Origin: Flavobacteriales bacterium
Lineage (GTDB): Bacteria; Bacteroidota; Bacteroidia; Flavobacteriales_G; Salibacteraceae
Assembly: GCA_018609045.1 (NCBI GenBank)
Contig: JABAYK010000005.1
Coordinates: 1 to 48,636, forward strand
DNA length: 48,636 bases
Direction: 5' to 3'
Shown in pieces: positions 11,501 through 20,334 of the stretch. Numbering within the stretch: the stretch's first letter is position 1; each line of letters opens with the position of its first letter. A model generated the notes under the pieces. The model was given only the letters and a program-made list of their open reading frames with translations. It did no database searches and was not told the DNA's origin. The position numbers and the translations under genes were made by a program.

Positions 11501-12869
11501 AGGTGAAAAAATCAATGTGGTTATTGGAAGATCTGCTGAAATGAGATTAATCAATACCGAAACAAATGCTATTATAGCTACTAATAATATTCCTTATGGA
11601 TCTGAGCTTTATGTTAAGTCTGGAGACACACTTAAAAAAGGTGATTTAATCTGTAAATGGGATCCATACAACGCGGTAATTCTAGCTGAGTTTGGTGGTA
11701 AAATTTCTTTTGAAAATATTGAAAAAGGTGTTACCTATAAAGAAGAGTCTGATGAACAAACAGGCTTTAAAGAAAAGGTAATTATTGAGAATAGAGATAA
11801 AAAGAAAAATCCAACAATCAATATCGTAGATAAAACTGGGGAGGTTATTAATTTCTATAACATTCCTGTTGGTGCTCATGTTATTGTTGATGAAGGAGAT
11901 AAAATAAACACAGGTACAATCTTGGTGAAAATTCCTAGAAGCCTTGGTAAAACGGGTGATATCACAGGAGGTTTACCAAGGGTAACTGAGTTATTTGAAG
12001 CAAGAAACCCTTCTAACCCAGCTATCGTTTCTGAAATTGATGGTATTGTTTCATTTGGTAAAATAAAAAGAGGTAACAGAGAAATTATTGTTGAATCTAG
12101 AACAGGTGAGATCAAAAAATATTTGGTTTCATTATCAAAACATATTTTAGTTCAAGAAAATGATTTCACCAAAGCTGGTTTACCTTTATCAGATGGCGCA
12201 ATTACACCTAGAGATATTTTAAATATCAAAGGCCCAACTGCAGTTCAAGAATATATCGTTAACGAAATTCAAGAAGTTTACCGATTACAAGGCGTAAAAA
12301 TTAACGATAAGCATTTTGAAGTAATCGTTCGCCAAATGATGAGAAAGGTAGAAATTAATGATTCTGGTGATACCAAATTCTTAGAAAAGCAATTGGTAAA
12401 CAAATCAGAATTTATTGATGAAAACGATTCTATTTTTGGTAAAAAAGTAGTTACCGAAAAAGGTGATTCTGATGCTTTTAGAGAAGGTCAAATTGTTTCA
12501 AGAAGACAATTAAGAGATGAAAACTCAATTCTTGAAAGAAAAGGATTGAAAATGGTTGAGTTTAGAGATGCAATTCCGGCAACAGGTAGAACAATGTTAC
12601 AAGGAATTACCAAAGCTTCTCTTCAAACAGATAGTTTCATTTCTGCTGCATCATTCCAAGAAACTACAAAAGTGTTAAACGAAGCTGCTGTAAGTGGTAA
12701 AGTTGATCACTTATTAGGTCTTAAAGAAAATGTAATTGTAGGTCATAAAATACCTGCAGGAACAGGCTTGAGAGATTATGAAGATATTATTGTAGGTTCA
12801 AAAGAAGAGTATGAAAGTTTAATGGCTAGAACTGATGAAACAGTAGGAGACATTGAATTTGGAGAATAA
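8553..12869 (+). CDS. rpoC: DNA-directed RNA polymerase subunit beta'
   Basis: RpoC is the largest core polymerase subunit and carries the catalytic magnesium. The protein has 1438 residues. The N-terminal zinc-ribbon cysteines (CHCG and CDRCG) lie in the first 90 residues. The active-site motif NADFDGDQM is at 475-483. The bridge-helix and trigger-loop region includes GAAQ-type motifs such as [20 protein letters not shown]. It is complete and ends just before a strong terminator. It is co-transcribed with rpoB. Confidence 0.99.
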   Translation: MALRKEKQVNSDFNKIIISLASPEQILENSRGEVLKPETINYRTYKPERDGLFCERIFGPVKDYECHCGKYKRIRYKGIICDRCGVEVTEKKVRRERMGHIALVVPVAHIWYFKSLPNKIGYLLGLPSKKLDTIIYYERYVVVNPGEARRPDGEELSVGEFLSEEEYLDIVDALPKENQYLDDSDPNKFISKMGAEALYELLKKLDLDKLSYELRHKANTETSQQRKNEALKRLQVVESFRAANKNIENRPEWMITKVVPVIPPELRPLVPLDGGRFATSDLNDLYRRVIIRNNRLKRLLEIKAPEVILRNEKRMLQEAVDSLFDNSRKSSAVKTESNRALKSLSDSLKGKQGRFRQNLLGKRVDYSARSVIVVGPNLKLHECGIPKGMAAELYKPFIIRKMIERGIVKTVKSAKKIVDRKEPVVWDILENVLKGHPVLLNRAPTLHRLGIQAFQPKLIEGKAIQLHPLVCTAFNADFDGDQMAVHLPLGSAAILEAQMLMLASHNILNPANGAPITVPSQDMVLGLYYITKERRSDETRIMKGEGMTFYSAEEVIIAFNEGVIELHTCIKLRTTVIENGAEVVKIIETSTGKVLFNKVVPRELGYINSLLTKRALRDIIGEVLKITNFKRAADFLDDIKELGFYWAFKGGLSFNIGDVIIPVEKEKLLAEAATEVEGVMANYNMGLITNNERYNQIIDIWTHTNSKLTHSLMTKLKNDNQGFNSIYMMFDSGARGSKEQIRQLSGMRGLMAKPRKSGASTGGEIIENPILSNFKEGLSILEYFISTHGARKGLADTALKTADAGYLTRRLVDVSQDVVVTSEDCGTLRGLTASALKKNEEIVESLYDRILGRTSLNDVYHPETNELLIEEGKEISEEVAIAIEEAGIEEVEVRSVLTCETVRGICAKCYGRSLSTGKSVQRGEAVGVIAAQSIGEPGTQLTLRTFHVGGTASNIAAESKIESKYSGRIEIDELKTVEKTNDQGEKINVVIGRSAEMRLINTETNAIIATNNIPYGSELYVKSGDTLKKGDLICKWDPYNAVILAEFGGKISFENIEKGVTYKEESDEQTGFKEKVIIENRDKKKNPTINIVDKTGEVINFYNIPVGAHVIVDEGDKINTGTILVKIPRSLGKTGDITGGLPRVTELFEARNPSNPAIVSEIDGIVSFGKIKRGNREIIVESRTGEIKKYLVSLSKHILVQENDFTKAGLPLSDGAITPRDILNIKGPTAVQEYIVNEIQEVYRLQGVKINDKHFEVIVRQMMRKVEINDSGDTKFLEKQLVNKSEFIDENDSIFGKKVVTEKGDSDAFREGQIVSRRQLRDENSILERKGLKMVEFRDAIPATGRTMLQGITKASLQTDSFISAASFQETTKVLNEAAVSGKVDHLLGLKENVIVGHKIPAGTGLRDYEDIIVGSKEEYESLMARTDETVGDIEFGE

Positions 12870-12885
12870 TTAATCAATTTTTTTT

Positions 12886-12918
12886 ACTGCCCCAAAATTT
12901 TATTTTGGGGCAGTTTTA
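12886..12918 (+). terminator. Rho-independent terminator after rpoC
   Basis: A perfect 12-base-pair stem pairs ACTGCCCCAAAA (12886-12897) with TTTTGGGGCAGT (12903-12914) around TTTTA, followed by a T-rich tail. It starts 17 bases after the rpoC stop and ends the rpoBC transcript. The next gene's ATG (12929) lies only 14 bases past the stem, so that gene would depend on read-through or a promoter not recognised here. Confidence 0.88.
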
Positions 12919-12928
12919 TTTTAAACTT

Positions 12929-13249
12929 ATGGCAGATCAAAATACAAATCCAAAAGGGCAATTAAACATTGAAATTAGCGAAGAAGTTGCAGATGGTAAT
13001 TATGCTAATTTGGCTGTAATTACGCACTCGCACTCTGAGTTTATTGTAGATTTTATTAATGCGATGCCAGGAGTTCCTAAAGCAAAGGTAAAATCCAGAA
13101 TTATTTTAACCCCGCAGCACGCAAAAAGATTAATGAAAGCCCTACAAGATAACTTGAATAAGTTTGAAAGTATGCATGGCCAAATTTCAGATATCGATCC
13201 AGGAATGAATGTTCCTTTAAATTTTGGAGGACCAACTGGTCAAGCTTAA
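12929..13249 (+). CDS. DUF3467 family protein
   Basis: This is a small (106-residue) acidic cytoplasmic protein of the DUF3467 family, of unknown function and widespread in Bacteroidota. The ATG at 12929 is preferred over an in-frame TTG at 12905 because the latter lies inside the rpoC terminator stem. Recognisable parts are the YANLAVITHSHSEFIVDF core and the RIILTPQHAKRLMKALQDN segment. The position directly after rpoC is, to my knowledge, common in this phylum. Its stop codon overlaps the stop of the converging patatin gene. Confidence 0.9.
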   Translation: MADQNTNPKGQLNIEISEEVADGNYANLAVITHSHSEFIVDFINAMPGVPKAKVKSRIILTPQHAKRLMKALQDNLNKFESMHGQISDIDPGMNVPLNFGGPTGQA

Positions 13250-15588
13250 TCTAAGGCCTTTTTATTAAAAATTAAGTAACCGAAGTTAAAAACTAAATTA
13301 ATTGGTTCTTTATCTTCCCTTGCTACTTCAGGAATATTTAAAAAATAGTTTAATCCTAAACTTATTGGCCCGAAAGGACTGTGGTAAACAGCTGTTGCAG
13401 TAGCCACTGTATACCTTTTTTCCCAGCTTTCAATCTCTACAAAAGAATTATCAGAGTACCTAGCTATGCTTTTATAAGGTTGATATAAATAACCTTCAAT
13501 TCTTAAATCGAATATTTCAGTAGGGCTAATAATAAACTTATGCCCAACCGCTAAATATTGCAAAGCCCTAAAAGTTTCCAGAAATAAAGCTTGTGAATAT
13601 GGAATTGGAGAAAAAACAGGAGCCCTAATTATACTGCTAGTATAATTAGCAAATAAACTTTGATCTGAATATTGGCCTTCTAAAAAAATACCTAATCTAA
13701 CTATTCCTTTTTGCTTGTAGTAATTATCATAAGTTACCTTTATTTGACTCCACTGATGTAGTTTGTCTATTTCATCCTTATTTAAAGAAGTTGATCCGGG
13801 TGTTGTTTTTTCTTTTCCAGAAATAAACCTCGTTTTTATTCCAAAATAAGAACCGCTGTTTGCAAATTGCTTTTTATTTAAGCTTGATCTTTCAAACTTT
13901 AAAAAGGCTGAAGAAAAGTCAAATCTTGTAACATCGGAAGTATCTGAGTTTGAAAATTGACGTGTTTGGTAATATTCATCTCTTGTTGCACCTATTGTTG
14001 CCCCTGCTAAAACTCTTATTTTATTGGCTAGAGGAAAACCAAAAGTAAAATCTGCATATTGTTCGTTTAGAATCAAATATGATGGCTCTGAATCTTCAAA
14101 AAATGTAGCTCTACTTCTAAAATAATTCCAACGGTTTAGGGTCATTGTTGGCGAAAAATAAACAGACCTTTTTATCGGAACCCCGATTTTAGCGCCTGCT
14201 CTAACCGAGCCATAAAACTTTCCGAAATATGAGTTGGCAAAAAGGTTAATCGAGTTATTCCCTAAAAAATTATATTGAAGACCGAAGTAGCCTGTATTTA
14301 TAGCTTTTGATGAAAAGTTTCCTCCAAAGTCAGAAAAAAAGTCTTTTTCTTTTTTTATTTTCAAATTCAGTTTATAAAAACCTGCTCTTGAATCAAACTC
14401 AGCACTTGGATAAATACTGCTTATTTCCTCGTCTTCAAATAATCTAAAATACCTGTTTTCAATATCATTAATTCCTATAGGGGTATTTTTTGCTTTACCA
14501 AAAAACTTGTTTGCCTCTAACACATTTAAAAAATAGTTTGATTGTTTTTTATTGATACCTTCCACTTCAATTTTATGAATTTTTAAGCTTGGAATTTTTT
14601 TCTCAAAAGAGGTACGTTTATCTTTTATCTCTTGTTCAGTAACTCTTCGAGATATTAGGCTTTCAATATTTATCATCTTTTCAAATGTGGCCTTGTAACC
14701 TTCTTCAACAAGTTCTTTTGTAATTGAAAAATCAAAAATATTTACGTCTGCATTTGGTGTAATAAGAACCCCTTTTTCAGAATCAATAGAAAAGTCTTGC
14801 TTTCTAATTATCATATTTTGAAGTTGTGAAATAATATCATCCTCCTCAGGTGATTCTAGTTTAGATGCAACTAAACTCCCAATAATAATATCTGGTTTAA
14901 AACTTTCCTCCATTACATCAACAGGGAAGTTATCGTATAAACCTCCATCAAACAACAACCTTCCATCCCACTTTAATGGTTTTAAATAAAAAGGATAAGC
15001 AAATGATGCCCTTACAGCTTGCGTTAAATCACCACCATCAAAAACATATTTTTCCTTTGCCTCAATATCTGCTGCAACACATCTAAAAGGAATCATTAAA
15101 GAATCAAAGTTGTAACCTGCAGCAGCAGAAGGCCCTGCTAATACTTTTAATAAATCGAAATCTAAAGCTACAGGAGAAATAATGTTGGTAGGTATTGTGG
15201 ATTTTAAAATATCGTTTTTTGTAAACTTTACCGTTATCCAAGTTGCATTGTTGTCATTTCTTTTGAAACTTGTGGTATACATTTCATCAATATTTCCAGA
15301 AATTTTGTTTTGGTAGTTGTCAGATGAGAAATATGCAATCATTTCTTCTGGGGTAACTCCCGATGCGTATAAGCTTCCAATTAATGCTCCAGCAGATGTA
15401 CCTGTAATGTAATCAATGGGTATTCCCTTTTCTTCTAAGGCCATAATTACACCAATGTGAGCCATGCCACTAGCGCCTCCACCACTTAATACTAAGCCTA
15501 CTTTTTGAGAAAATCCTAATAAGGTGATTAGTAGTAAAAAAACTGAAACTAATAGCTTTTTAAATAAGTGATGGTAAAGGAATTTCAT
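13246..15588 (-). CDS. Patatin-like phospholipase with outer-membrane barrel
   Basis: This 780-residue two-part protein begins with a signal peptide (about 1-28, ending GFSQ). The patatin domain has the oxyanion loop SGGGASGM (35-42), the nucleophile motif GTSAG with Ser65, and the DGG motif with catalytic Asp214, so lipid acyl-hydrolase chemistry is intact. A POTRA-like segment (about 340-415) leads to a C-terminal BamA/surface-antigen-type beta barrel of roughly 360 residues. The family is PlpD-like and the enzyme domain should be displayed or secreted through the outer membrane. Substrate is unknown. A TAGCTTTG promoter element lies just upstream. Confidence 0.93.
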   Translation of the reverse strand: MKFLYHHLFKKLLVSVFLLLITLLGFSQKVGLVLSGGGASGMAHIGVIMALEEKGIPIDYITGTSAGALIGSLYASGVTPEEMIAYFSSDNYQNKISGNIDEMYTTSFKRNDNNATWITVKFTKNDILKSTIPTNIISPVALDFDLLKVLAGPSAAAGYNFDSLMIPFRCVAADIEAKEKYVFDGGDLTQAVRASFAYPFYLKPLKWDGRLLFDGGLYDNFPVDVMEESFKPDIIIGSLVASKLESPEEDDIISQLQNMIIRKQDFSIDSEKGVLITPNADVNIFDFSITKELVEEGYKATFEKMINIESLISRRVTEQEIKDKRTSFEKKIPSLKIHKIEVEGINKKQSNYFLNVLEANKFFGKAKNTPIGINDIENRYFRLFEDEEISSIYPSAEFDSRAGFYKLNLKIKKEKDFFSDFGGNFSSKAINTGYFGLQYNFLGNNSINLFANSYFGKFYGSVRAGAKIGVPIKRSVYFSPTMTLNRWNYFRSRATFFEDSEPSYLILNEQYADFTFGFPLANKIRVLAGATIGATRDEYYQTRQFSNSDTSDVTRFDFSSAFLKFERSSLNKKQFANSGSYFGIKTRFISGKEKTTPGSTSLNKDEIDKLHQWSQIKVTYDNYYKQKGIVRLGIFLEGQYSDQSLFANYTSSIIRAPVFSPIPYSQALFLETFRALQYLAVGHKFIISPTEIFDLRIEGYLYQPYKSIARYSDNSFVEIESWEKRYTVATATAVYHSPFGPISLGLNYFLNIPEVAREDKEPINLVFNFGYLIFNKKALD

Positions 15589-15595
15589 TAATCCG

Positions 15596-15603
15596 CAAAG
15601 CTA
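15596..15603 (-). promoter_or_regulatory. Candidate -7 promoter element of the patatin gene
   Basis: On the - strand the sequence reads TAGCTTTG, an exact match to the Bacteroidota -7 pattern TAnnTTTG. It ends 7 bases before the patatin ATG, so the leader would be about 4 bases. No clear -33 TTTG was found upstream, which lowers confidence. Confidence 0.45.
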
Positions 15604-15639
15604 AAAATTAAGGCCTCGATTGATGAACTAAATTAAACT

Positions 15640-16425
15640 TTAATTATTTATTTTTCGTATCCGGAGTAATTCATTTTCTAATTTTAGAATCCTTGGCCCA
15701 TACCACGAAAAAACTTCGCCATCAACAATAAAACATTTTGATTTTGGATAAATTTTTTCAAATTCTTTTACATGTTTTTCAGCAAAAGGATATGGTTCAG
15801 ATGATAAAAAAATATAATCAGGATTGATTTCATTTTCAAGAAGTTCTGGATACCTGCCATTTAAATTTTTAGCTGAGTTTGTAAAACCAATAAATTCAAG
15901 AATATAATTGATGTAAGTATTATTACCTGCAAGCATATATGGTTTTTTCCAGATAAAATAGGCGACTTCTAATCTTTTGCCATCAAGAAAATAGCCTTTT
16001 ATTTTATGCTTAACTTCTAATATTTCTGATATTAATTGATTGCCTTTTTGAGAATTATTTGTGATTTTAGAAATATCATTTGTAAACGCAATAAAGTCCT
16101 CGAAAGATTTTATATCACTTACATAAACTGGAAAGTGCTTGGCTAACTCTTCAATATCTTCTTTAGAGTTTTCTTCTTTGTTAGCAATTATTAAATCTGG
16201 ATTAAGCTCCATAACCTTATTGATTTTAACTGTTTTAGTTCCACCAACAATGGCTTTTGATTTTTTCCAGCTTATTGGGTGAACACAAAACTTGGTTATT
16301 CCAACTACGCTATCTTCTAATCCAAGATAATGAAGAGTTTCAGTTATAGAAGGCACCAACGAAATAATTCTTTCGGGCACTTTTTTTAAAGTAATACTTC
16401 TGTTGAGCTGGTCAACAATTTTCAT
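15640..16425 (-). CDS. Helical-backbone metal receptor / BtuF-like substrate-binding protein
   Basis: This 261-residue protein resembles the cobalamin/iron-type periplasmic binding proteins (BtuF/FhuD class). The N-terminal part VPERIISLVPSITETLHYLG and the LNPDLIIANKEEN segment are typical, as is the long helical linker between the two lobes. Unusually, no signal peptide or lipobox is visible: the protein starts directly with MKIVDQLNRS. It may therefore stay in the cytoplasm or have an unrecognised export route. No permease or ATPase partner is nearby. It starts one base after the stop of the upstream CBS gene, so both are probably one operon. Confidence 0.82.
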   Translation of the reverse strand: MKIVDQLNRSITLKKVPERIISLVPSITETLHYLGLEDSVVGITKFCVHPISWKKSKAIVGGTKTVKINKVMELNPDLIIANKEENSKEDIEELAKHFPVYVSDIKSFEDFIAFTNDISKITNNSQKGNQLISEILEVKHKIKGYFLDGKRLEVAYFIWKKPYMLAGNNTYINYILEFIGFTNSAKNLNGRYPELLENEINPDYIFLSSEPYPFAEKHVKEFEKIYPKSKCFIVDGEVFSWYGPRILKLENELLRIRKINN

Positions 16426-17784
16426 TTAACTAATGGCTTTAATAATATCATATTTGGTAATTATGTGAAAATCACCAGCATAAGTTTTTACCAAAACAGC
16501 ATTATTTTCCTTTTTAATTAAAGGTGAAATTTCATCTAATTTAGCATTAGGTTCTACAACAGGAAACGGATTTTGCATGATGTTTTTTACCAATTCTTCT
16601 TTTAATTTAGGGTTTTCTAAAATTTTGGTAAATAGATAGTTATCGTTAATTGAACCTGTAAATTTCTCTCCATTTGAAATTGGAATTTGAGAAATATTGT
16701 ATTTGGTCATTTTTGAAGCAACGGTTTCTATAGTATCTTCTTCGTTTACAATTACCATACTTTGTTGCATGTGGTCTTTAATTAAATCCATAGCAATAGG
16801 TTTTCTGTCTAAAAAACCTCGTTCCATCATCCAATCGTCATTAAACATTTTGCCAACATATCGGCTACCTGAATCGTGGAATAATACCACAACAACATCA
16901 TCCTCTTTTAGGTGATCTTTCATTTGAAGTAAGCCTTTTATAGCCGAACCAGCAGAGTTTCCTACAAACAAGCCTTCTTTTCTTGCTAATTCGCGAGTAT
17001 AAATTGCGCCATCTTTATCAGTTACTTTTTCGAAATGATCAATAACTGAAAAATCTACATTTTTAGGTAAAATATCTTCTCCAATACCTTCGGTAATGTA
17101 TGGGTAAATTTCATTTTCATCAAATTCTCCAGTTTCGTGGTATTTTTTAAAAACAGATCCGTAAGTATCAATTCCCCAAATTTTAATGTTAGGATTTTTT
17201 TCTTTTAAATATTTCCCAACACCAGAAATGGTTCCTCCGGTTCCAACACCTACAACAAAGTGAGTGATTTTACCTTCGGTTTGTTCCCATATTTCAGGTC
17301 CTGTGCTTAAGTAGTGGGCTAAAGTGTTACTTGGGTTATCATATTGGTTAACATACCAAGAGTTTGGAATTTCTTTCGATAATCTTTGCGAAACAGAGTA
17401 ATAAGACCTTGGGTCTTCTGGCTCAACGTTGGTTGGGCAAACAATTACTTCAGCTCCTACAGCTCGTAAAATATCAATCTTTTCTTTAGACTGTTTATCT
17501 GCCATGGTAAAAATTGCTTTGTAACCTTTAATTATTGCTGCTAAAGCAAGTCCCATTCCTGTGTTTCCCGATGTGCCTTCAATTATGGTTCCTCCAGGTT
17601 TTAGAATGCCACTTTTTTCAGCATCCTCAATCATTTGCACAGCCATTCTATCTTTTACAGAATTACCAGGGTTAAAAGTTTCAACCTTTGCTAAAACAGT
17701 AGCCTTAATATCTTTAGTAAGGTGGTTTATTTTTACCATAGGAGTATTTCCAATGGTTTCTAAAATGTTGTTGTAAATCTTCAA
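16426..17784 (-). CDS. Cystathionine beta-synthase-like PLP enzyme with CBS domains
   Basis: This fold-type II PLP enzyme acts on serine, O-acetylserine or homocysteine in cysteine/cystathionine metabolism. The PLP lysine lies in NPGNSVKDRMA (Lys44), followed by the GTSGNTG phosphate/substrate loop and GVGTGGTISG. The last 130 residues form a CBS-domain pair, a likely regulatory module. The start chosen is TTG at 17784, giving MKIYNNILETIGNTP and 452 residues. A GTG nine codons upstream would fall on the promoter element at 17800-17807. The next gene downstream, a metal-receptor-like protein, abuts it. Cysteine synthase activity cannot be excluded. Confidence 0.9.
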   Translation of the reverse strand: MKIYNNILETIGNTPMVKINHLTKDIKATVLAKVETFNPGNSVKDRMAVQMIEDAEKSGILKPGGTIIEGTSGNTGMGLALAAIIKGYKAIFTMADKQSKEKIDILRAVGAEVIVCPTNVEPEDPRSYYSVSQRLSKEIPNSWYVNQYDNPSNTLAHYLSTGPEIWEQTEGKITHFVVGVGTGGTISGVGKYLKEKNPNIKIWGIDTYGSVFKKYHETGEFDENEIYPYITEGIGEDILPKNVDFSVIDHFEKVTDKDGAIYTRELARKEGLFVGNSAGSAIKGLLQMKDHLKEDDVVVVLFHDSGSRYVGKMFNDDWMMERGFLDRKPIAMDLIKDHMQQSMVIVNEEDTIETVASKMTKYNISQIPISNGEKFTGSINDNYLFTKILENPKLKEELVKNIMQNPFPVVEPNAKLDEISPLIKKENNAVLVKTYAGDFHIITKYDIIKAIS

Positions 17785-17799
17785 AACAATAAATTTTTG

Positions 17800-17828
17800 C
17801 AAATGTACCACTTGGGGTGGGAGGGCAA
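17800..17828 (-). promoter_or_regulatory. Promoter of the CBS-like gene
   Basis: On the - strand a TTG (17826-17828) and TACATTTG (17800-17807) are separated by 18 bases, matching the Bacteroidota -33/-7 pattern. It starts within the short gap after the LolC-like gene's stop and gives a leader of about 12 bases before the TTG start at 17784. This supports that start and argues against the upstream GTG. Confidence 0.65.
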
Positions 17829-17832
17829 TAAT

Positions 17833-19071
17833 TTATCTGAATTTTATTGCTTTTACAGGAGAAATGCTCCCCACCACAATCGAAGGAATTATCAGTGCTA
17901 AAGTACATAGCGCCAAAGTACCAACGTTTAAAGCCAAAAAGTAACCCCACTCGAGGTTTATAGGAACGTAAGGAATGTAATATGAATCTTGAGGAAGCTT
18001 TAGAATATGAAAATATTTTTGGATAACGCAAAACCCAATTCCAAAAATATTTCCCCAAAATAACCCAACTCCAATTAGGTATGAAGCATTAAGCAAAAAC
18101 ACTTTTCTAATTGTCCAATTTGATGCTCCCATCGATTTTAAAATGCCAATAAATCCTGTTTTTTCTAAAATCATAATTAAAAGTGCAGAAGACATATTGA
18201 TGGCAGAAACCAAAATAATAAGAAGAATTATGATGATGACATTAATATCTTGAAGTTCAAGCCAACTAAATATATCTCGGTTTAAATCGGTAATTTTTAT
18301 GGTTGTTAGGTTATGGTCGATGTAATTGTAAATAAAATCATCTAGCATGTCTAAATCTTCATACTCTTTTAAAACAACCTCAAAACCTGATACCAAGTTT
18401 GGCGACCAATCATTAATTTTTTGGATGTGTTTGATGTCTGCAATTACATGAGTTTCGTCAAATTTTTCTAGACCTGTATTGTATATTCCTCCAATGTAAA
18501 GTCTTCTTGGGCGAGCCTTTTCATTCTGTATGAAATAGATAAGCAACTTATCATGCAAACTCAATCTTAACTTATCGGCTATTTTTTTTGAAATTAATAT
18601 TGAATCAGATGGATTTCCATCCTTTATTTTCAAAGCTTTTCCTTCAATAATACTTTTAGAAAAAAAACTCCAATCAAAATCTTGGTCAACCCCTTTTACT
18701 ACAATGCCATGTAAATCATTTTCAGTTTTTAAAATACCTTCTTTATTGGCAAAAACCTGAATGTTTTTTACGCTTTCGTTTTGACTTAGTGGTGCAACAA
18801 AGTTTTGATTTCTATCAATTGGTCTTGAGTAATCTGTTACCAAAGGATTGAAAGCAGTAACTGTTAGGTGTGAACCAAACCCGACAACTTTGACACGAAT
18901 TTCTGTTTGAAAGCCGGTAACAATGGCTACAGAAACTAACATGACCATAATACCTAACGCAATTCCGGCAATGGCAATTAAAATAATTGGTCTAATTCCC
19001 TTTCCACCCTCAGATGTTGAAACATTCTTTCTACTTAAAAGTCTTTTCGCAATGAAATATTCTACTTTCAT
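17833..19071 (-). CDS. LolC/LolE-type lipoprotein-releasing permease (FtsX/MacB family)
   Basis: This inner-membrane permease is related to LolC/E, which extract lipoproteins for transfer to the outer membrane with the ATPase LolD. The 412-residue protein has the family topology. One N-terminal helix (about 26-50, IILIAIAGIALGIMVMLVSV) is followed by a periplasmic domain of about 200 residues, then three C-terminal helices forming the FtsX domain. The ATG at 19071 is preferred over an adjacent TTG. No lolD ATPase gene is next to it. Only 13 bases separate it from the divergent NamZ gene, so their control regions must overlap coding sequence. Confidence 0.9.
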   Translation of the reverse strand: MKVEYFIAKRLLSRKNVSTSEGGKGIRPIILIAIAGIALGIMVMLVSVAIVTGFQTEIRVKVVGFGSHLTVTAFNPLVTDYSRPIDRNQNFVAPLSQNESVKNIQVFANKEGILKTENDLHGIVVKGVDQDFDWSFFSKSIIEGKALKIKDGNPSDSILISKKIADKLRLSLHDKLLIYFIQNEKARPRRLYIGGIYNTGLEKFDETHVIADIKHIQKINDWSPNLVSGFEVVLKEYEDLDMLDDFIYNYIDHNLTTIKITDLNRDIFSWLELQDINVIIIILLIILVSAINMSSALLIMILEKTGFIGILKSMGASNWTIRKVFLLNASYLIGVGLFWGNIFGIGFCVIQKYFHILKLPQDSYYIPYVPINLEWGYFLALNVGTLALCTLALIIPSIVVGSISPVKAIKFR

Positions 19072-19084
19072 CAAAAATACTGGG

Positions 19085-20314
19085 ATGTTTAAAAATCAGG
19101 GTTCAATATTACTACTTTGTACAATACTAATAGGATTTTATTCAAAAGCGCAGGTATCTCCTGAAATAAGAAACTTGCCAAATTTACTTCCGTTAACCAT
19201 AAAAACCGACGCAGAAATTCTCACAGGAGCCGAGCAAATTCATTTGTTAAAAGAAGATTTGGCTAACAAAAGGATAGGAGTAATCGCCAACCAAACTTCA
19301 TTAATTGGCAATAAACACCTTGTAGATAGCATTTTAAGCTTGGGTTATAATGTCACCAAAATTTTTTCTCCCGAACATGGTTTTAGAGGAACTGCAGATG
19401 CGGGCGAAATGGTAAACTCTAAAAAAGACAAAAAAACCGGGCTTCCAATTATTTCGCTTTATGGCCCAAATAAAAAGCCTAAGCTTAAAGATTTAATTGA
19501 AATCGATATTTTGGTTTATGATCTTCAAGATGTTGGAGTAAGATTTTATACTTACGTTTCTACGCTTTTTTATGCAATTGAAGCTTGCGCTGAAGCTGAT
19601 ATTCCTCTTATTGTTTTAGATAGACCAAACCCAAATGGCTTTTATGTTGATGGACCAGTTTTAAAAGATGGTTTTGAGTCTTTTGTAGGAGTAAACAAAA
19701 TTCCTGTGGTTTACGGATTAACCCCAGGCGAGTTTTCTAATATGGCAAATAACGAAGGATGGCTTCATGGTGACTTGAAATGTAATTTGAAAGTAATTCC
19801 CTTAAAAAATTATTCTCATTCAGATTTATACCAACTGCCTGTAAAGCCTTCTCCAAATTTGCCCAATATGACTTCAGTTTACTTATACCCAAGCCTTTGT
19901 TTTTTTGAAGGCACTGTTGTAAGTGAAGGTAGGGGAACAGAAATTCCATTTCAAATTTTTGGTCATCCACAAATGAGTGGCGATTTTACCTTTACCCCAA
20001 AAAGCACTTTGGGAGCTTCTGCGCCAAAACTTGAAAACCAATTTTGCAGGGGAAAAAGTTTAACCTCATTTGATATAATGCGAGCAGAGCCTCCATATTT
20101 TACCTTAAATTTTTTAAAACAAGGTTTTGAAGATCTAGATTTAGGAGAAACCTTTTTTCTTGAGAACAATTTTATTAATCTACTGGCAGGAACAGACGAA
20201 TTGAAAAACCAAATTTTACAGGGTTCGTCTGATGAACAAATACGAGCTAGTTGGGAACCAGAGTTGAGTGAATATAAAACTATGAGAAAAAAGTATTTGC
20301 TTTACACTGAATAA
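19085..20314 (+). CDS. DUF1343 / NamZ-type exo-beta-N-acetylmuramidase
   Basis: Characterised members of the DUF1343 (NamZ) family release terminal N-acetylmuramic acid from peptidoglycan fragments. The ATG at 19085 starts a signal peptide (MFKNQGSILLLCTILIG...SKAQ), so the mature enzyme should be periplasmic. An open frame extends 54 codons further upstream but is antisense to the permease and is rejected as coding. Family blocks include RIGVIANQTS, IFSPEHGFRGTADAGE, YDLQDVGVRFYTYVSTL and EGRGTEIPFQIFGHP. The length is 409 residues. The ligase-associated helicase gene follows after 20 bases on the same strand, probably co-transcribed but without obvious functional link. Confidence 0.9.
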   Translation: MFKNQGSILLLCTILIGFYSKAQVSPEIRNLPNLLPLTIKTDAEILTGAEQIHLLKEDLANKRIGVIANQTSLIGNKHLVDSILSLGYNVTKIFSPEHGFRGTADAGEMVNSKKDKKTGLPIISLYGPNKKPKLKDLIEIDILVYDLQDVGVRFYTYVSTLFYAIEACAEADIPLIVLDRPNPNGFYVDGPVLKDGFESFVGVNKIPVVYGLTPGEFSNMANNEGWLHGDLKCNLKVIPLKNYSHSDLYQLPVKPSPNLPNMTSVYLYPSLCFFEGTVVSEGRGTEIPFQIFGHPQMSGDFTFTPKSTLGASAPKLENQFCRGKSLTSFDIMRAEPPYFTLNFLKQGFEDLDLGETFFLENNFINLLAGTDELKNQILQGSSDEQIRASWEPELSEYKTMRKKYLLYTE

Positions 20315-20334
20315 CTCTCAACAAAAACTAAAGA

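Noticed and set aside
19072..19079. Exact TATTTTTG promoter element on the - strand before the LolC-like gene
   Set aside because: It directly abuts the ATG at 19071, so transcription would begin inside the gene. No -33 element is at the right distance. Probably chance in AT-rich DNA.
18923..19084. Open frame extending the NamZ gene 54 codons upstream on the + strand
   Set aside because: It is antisense to the conserved N terminus of the LolC-like permease and would bury the clear signal peptide that starts at the ATG 19085.
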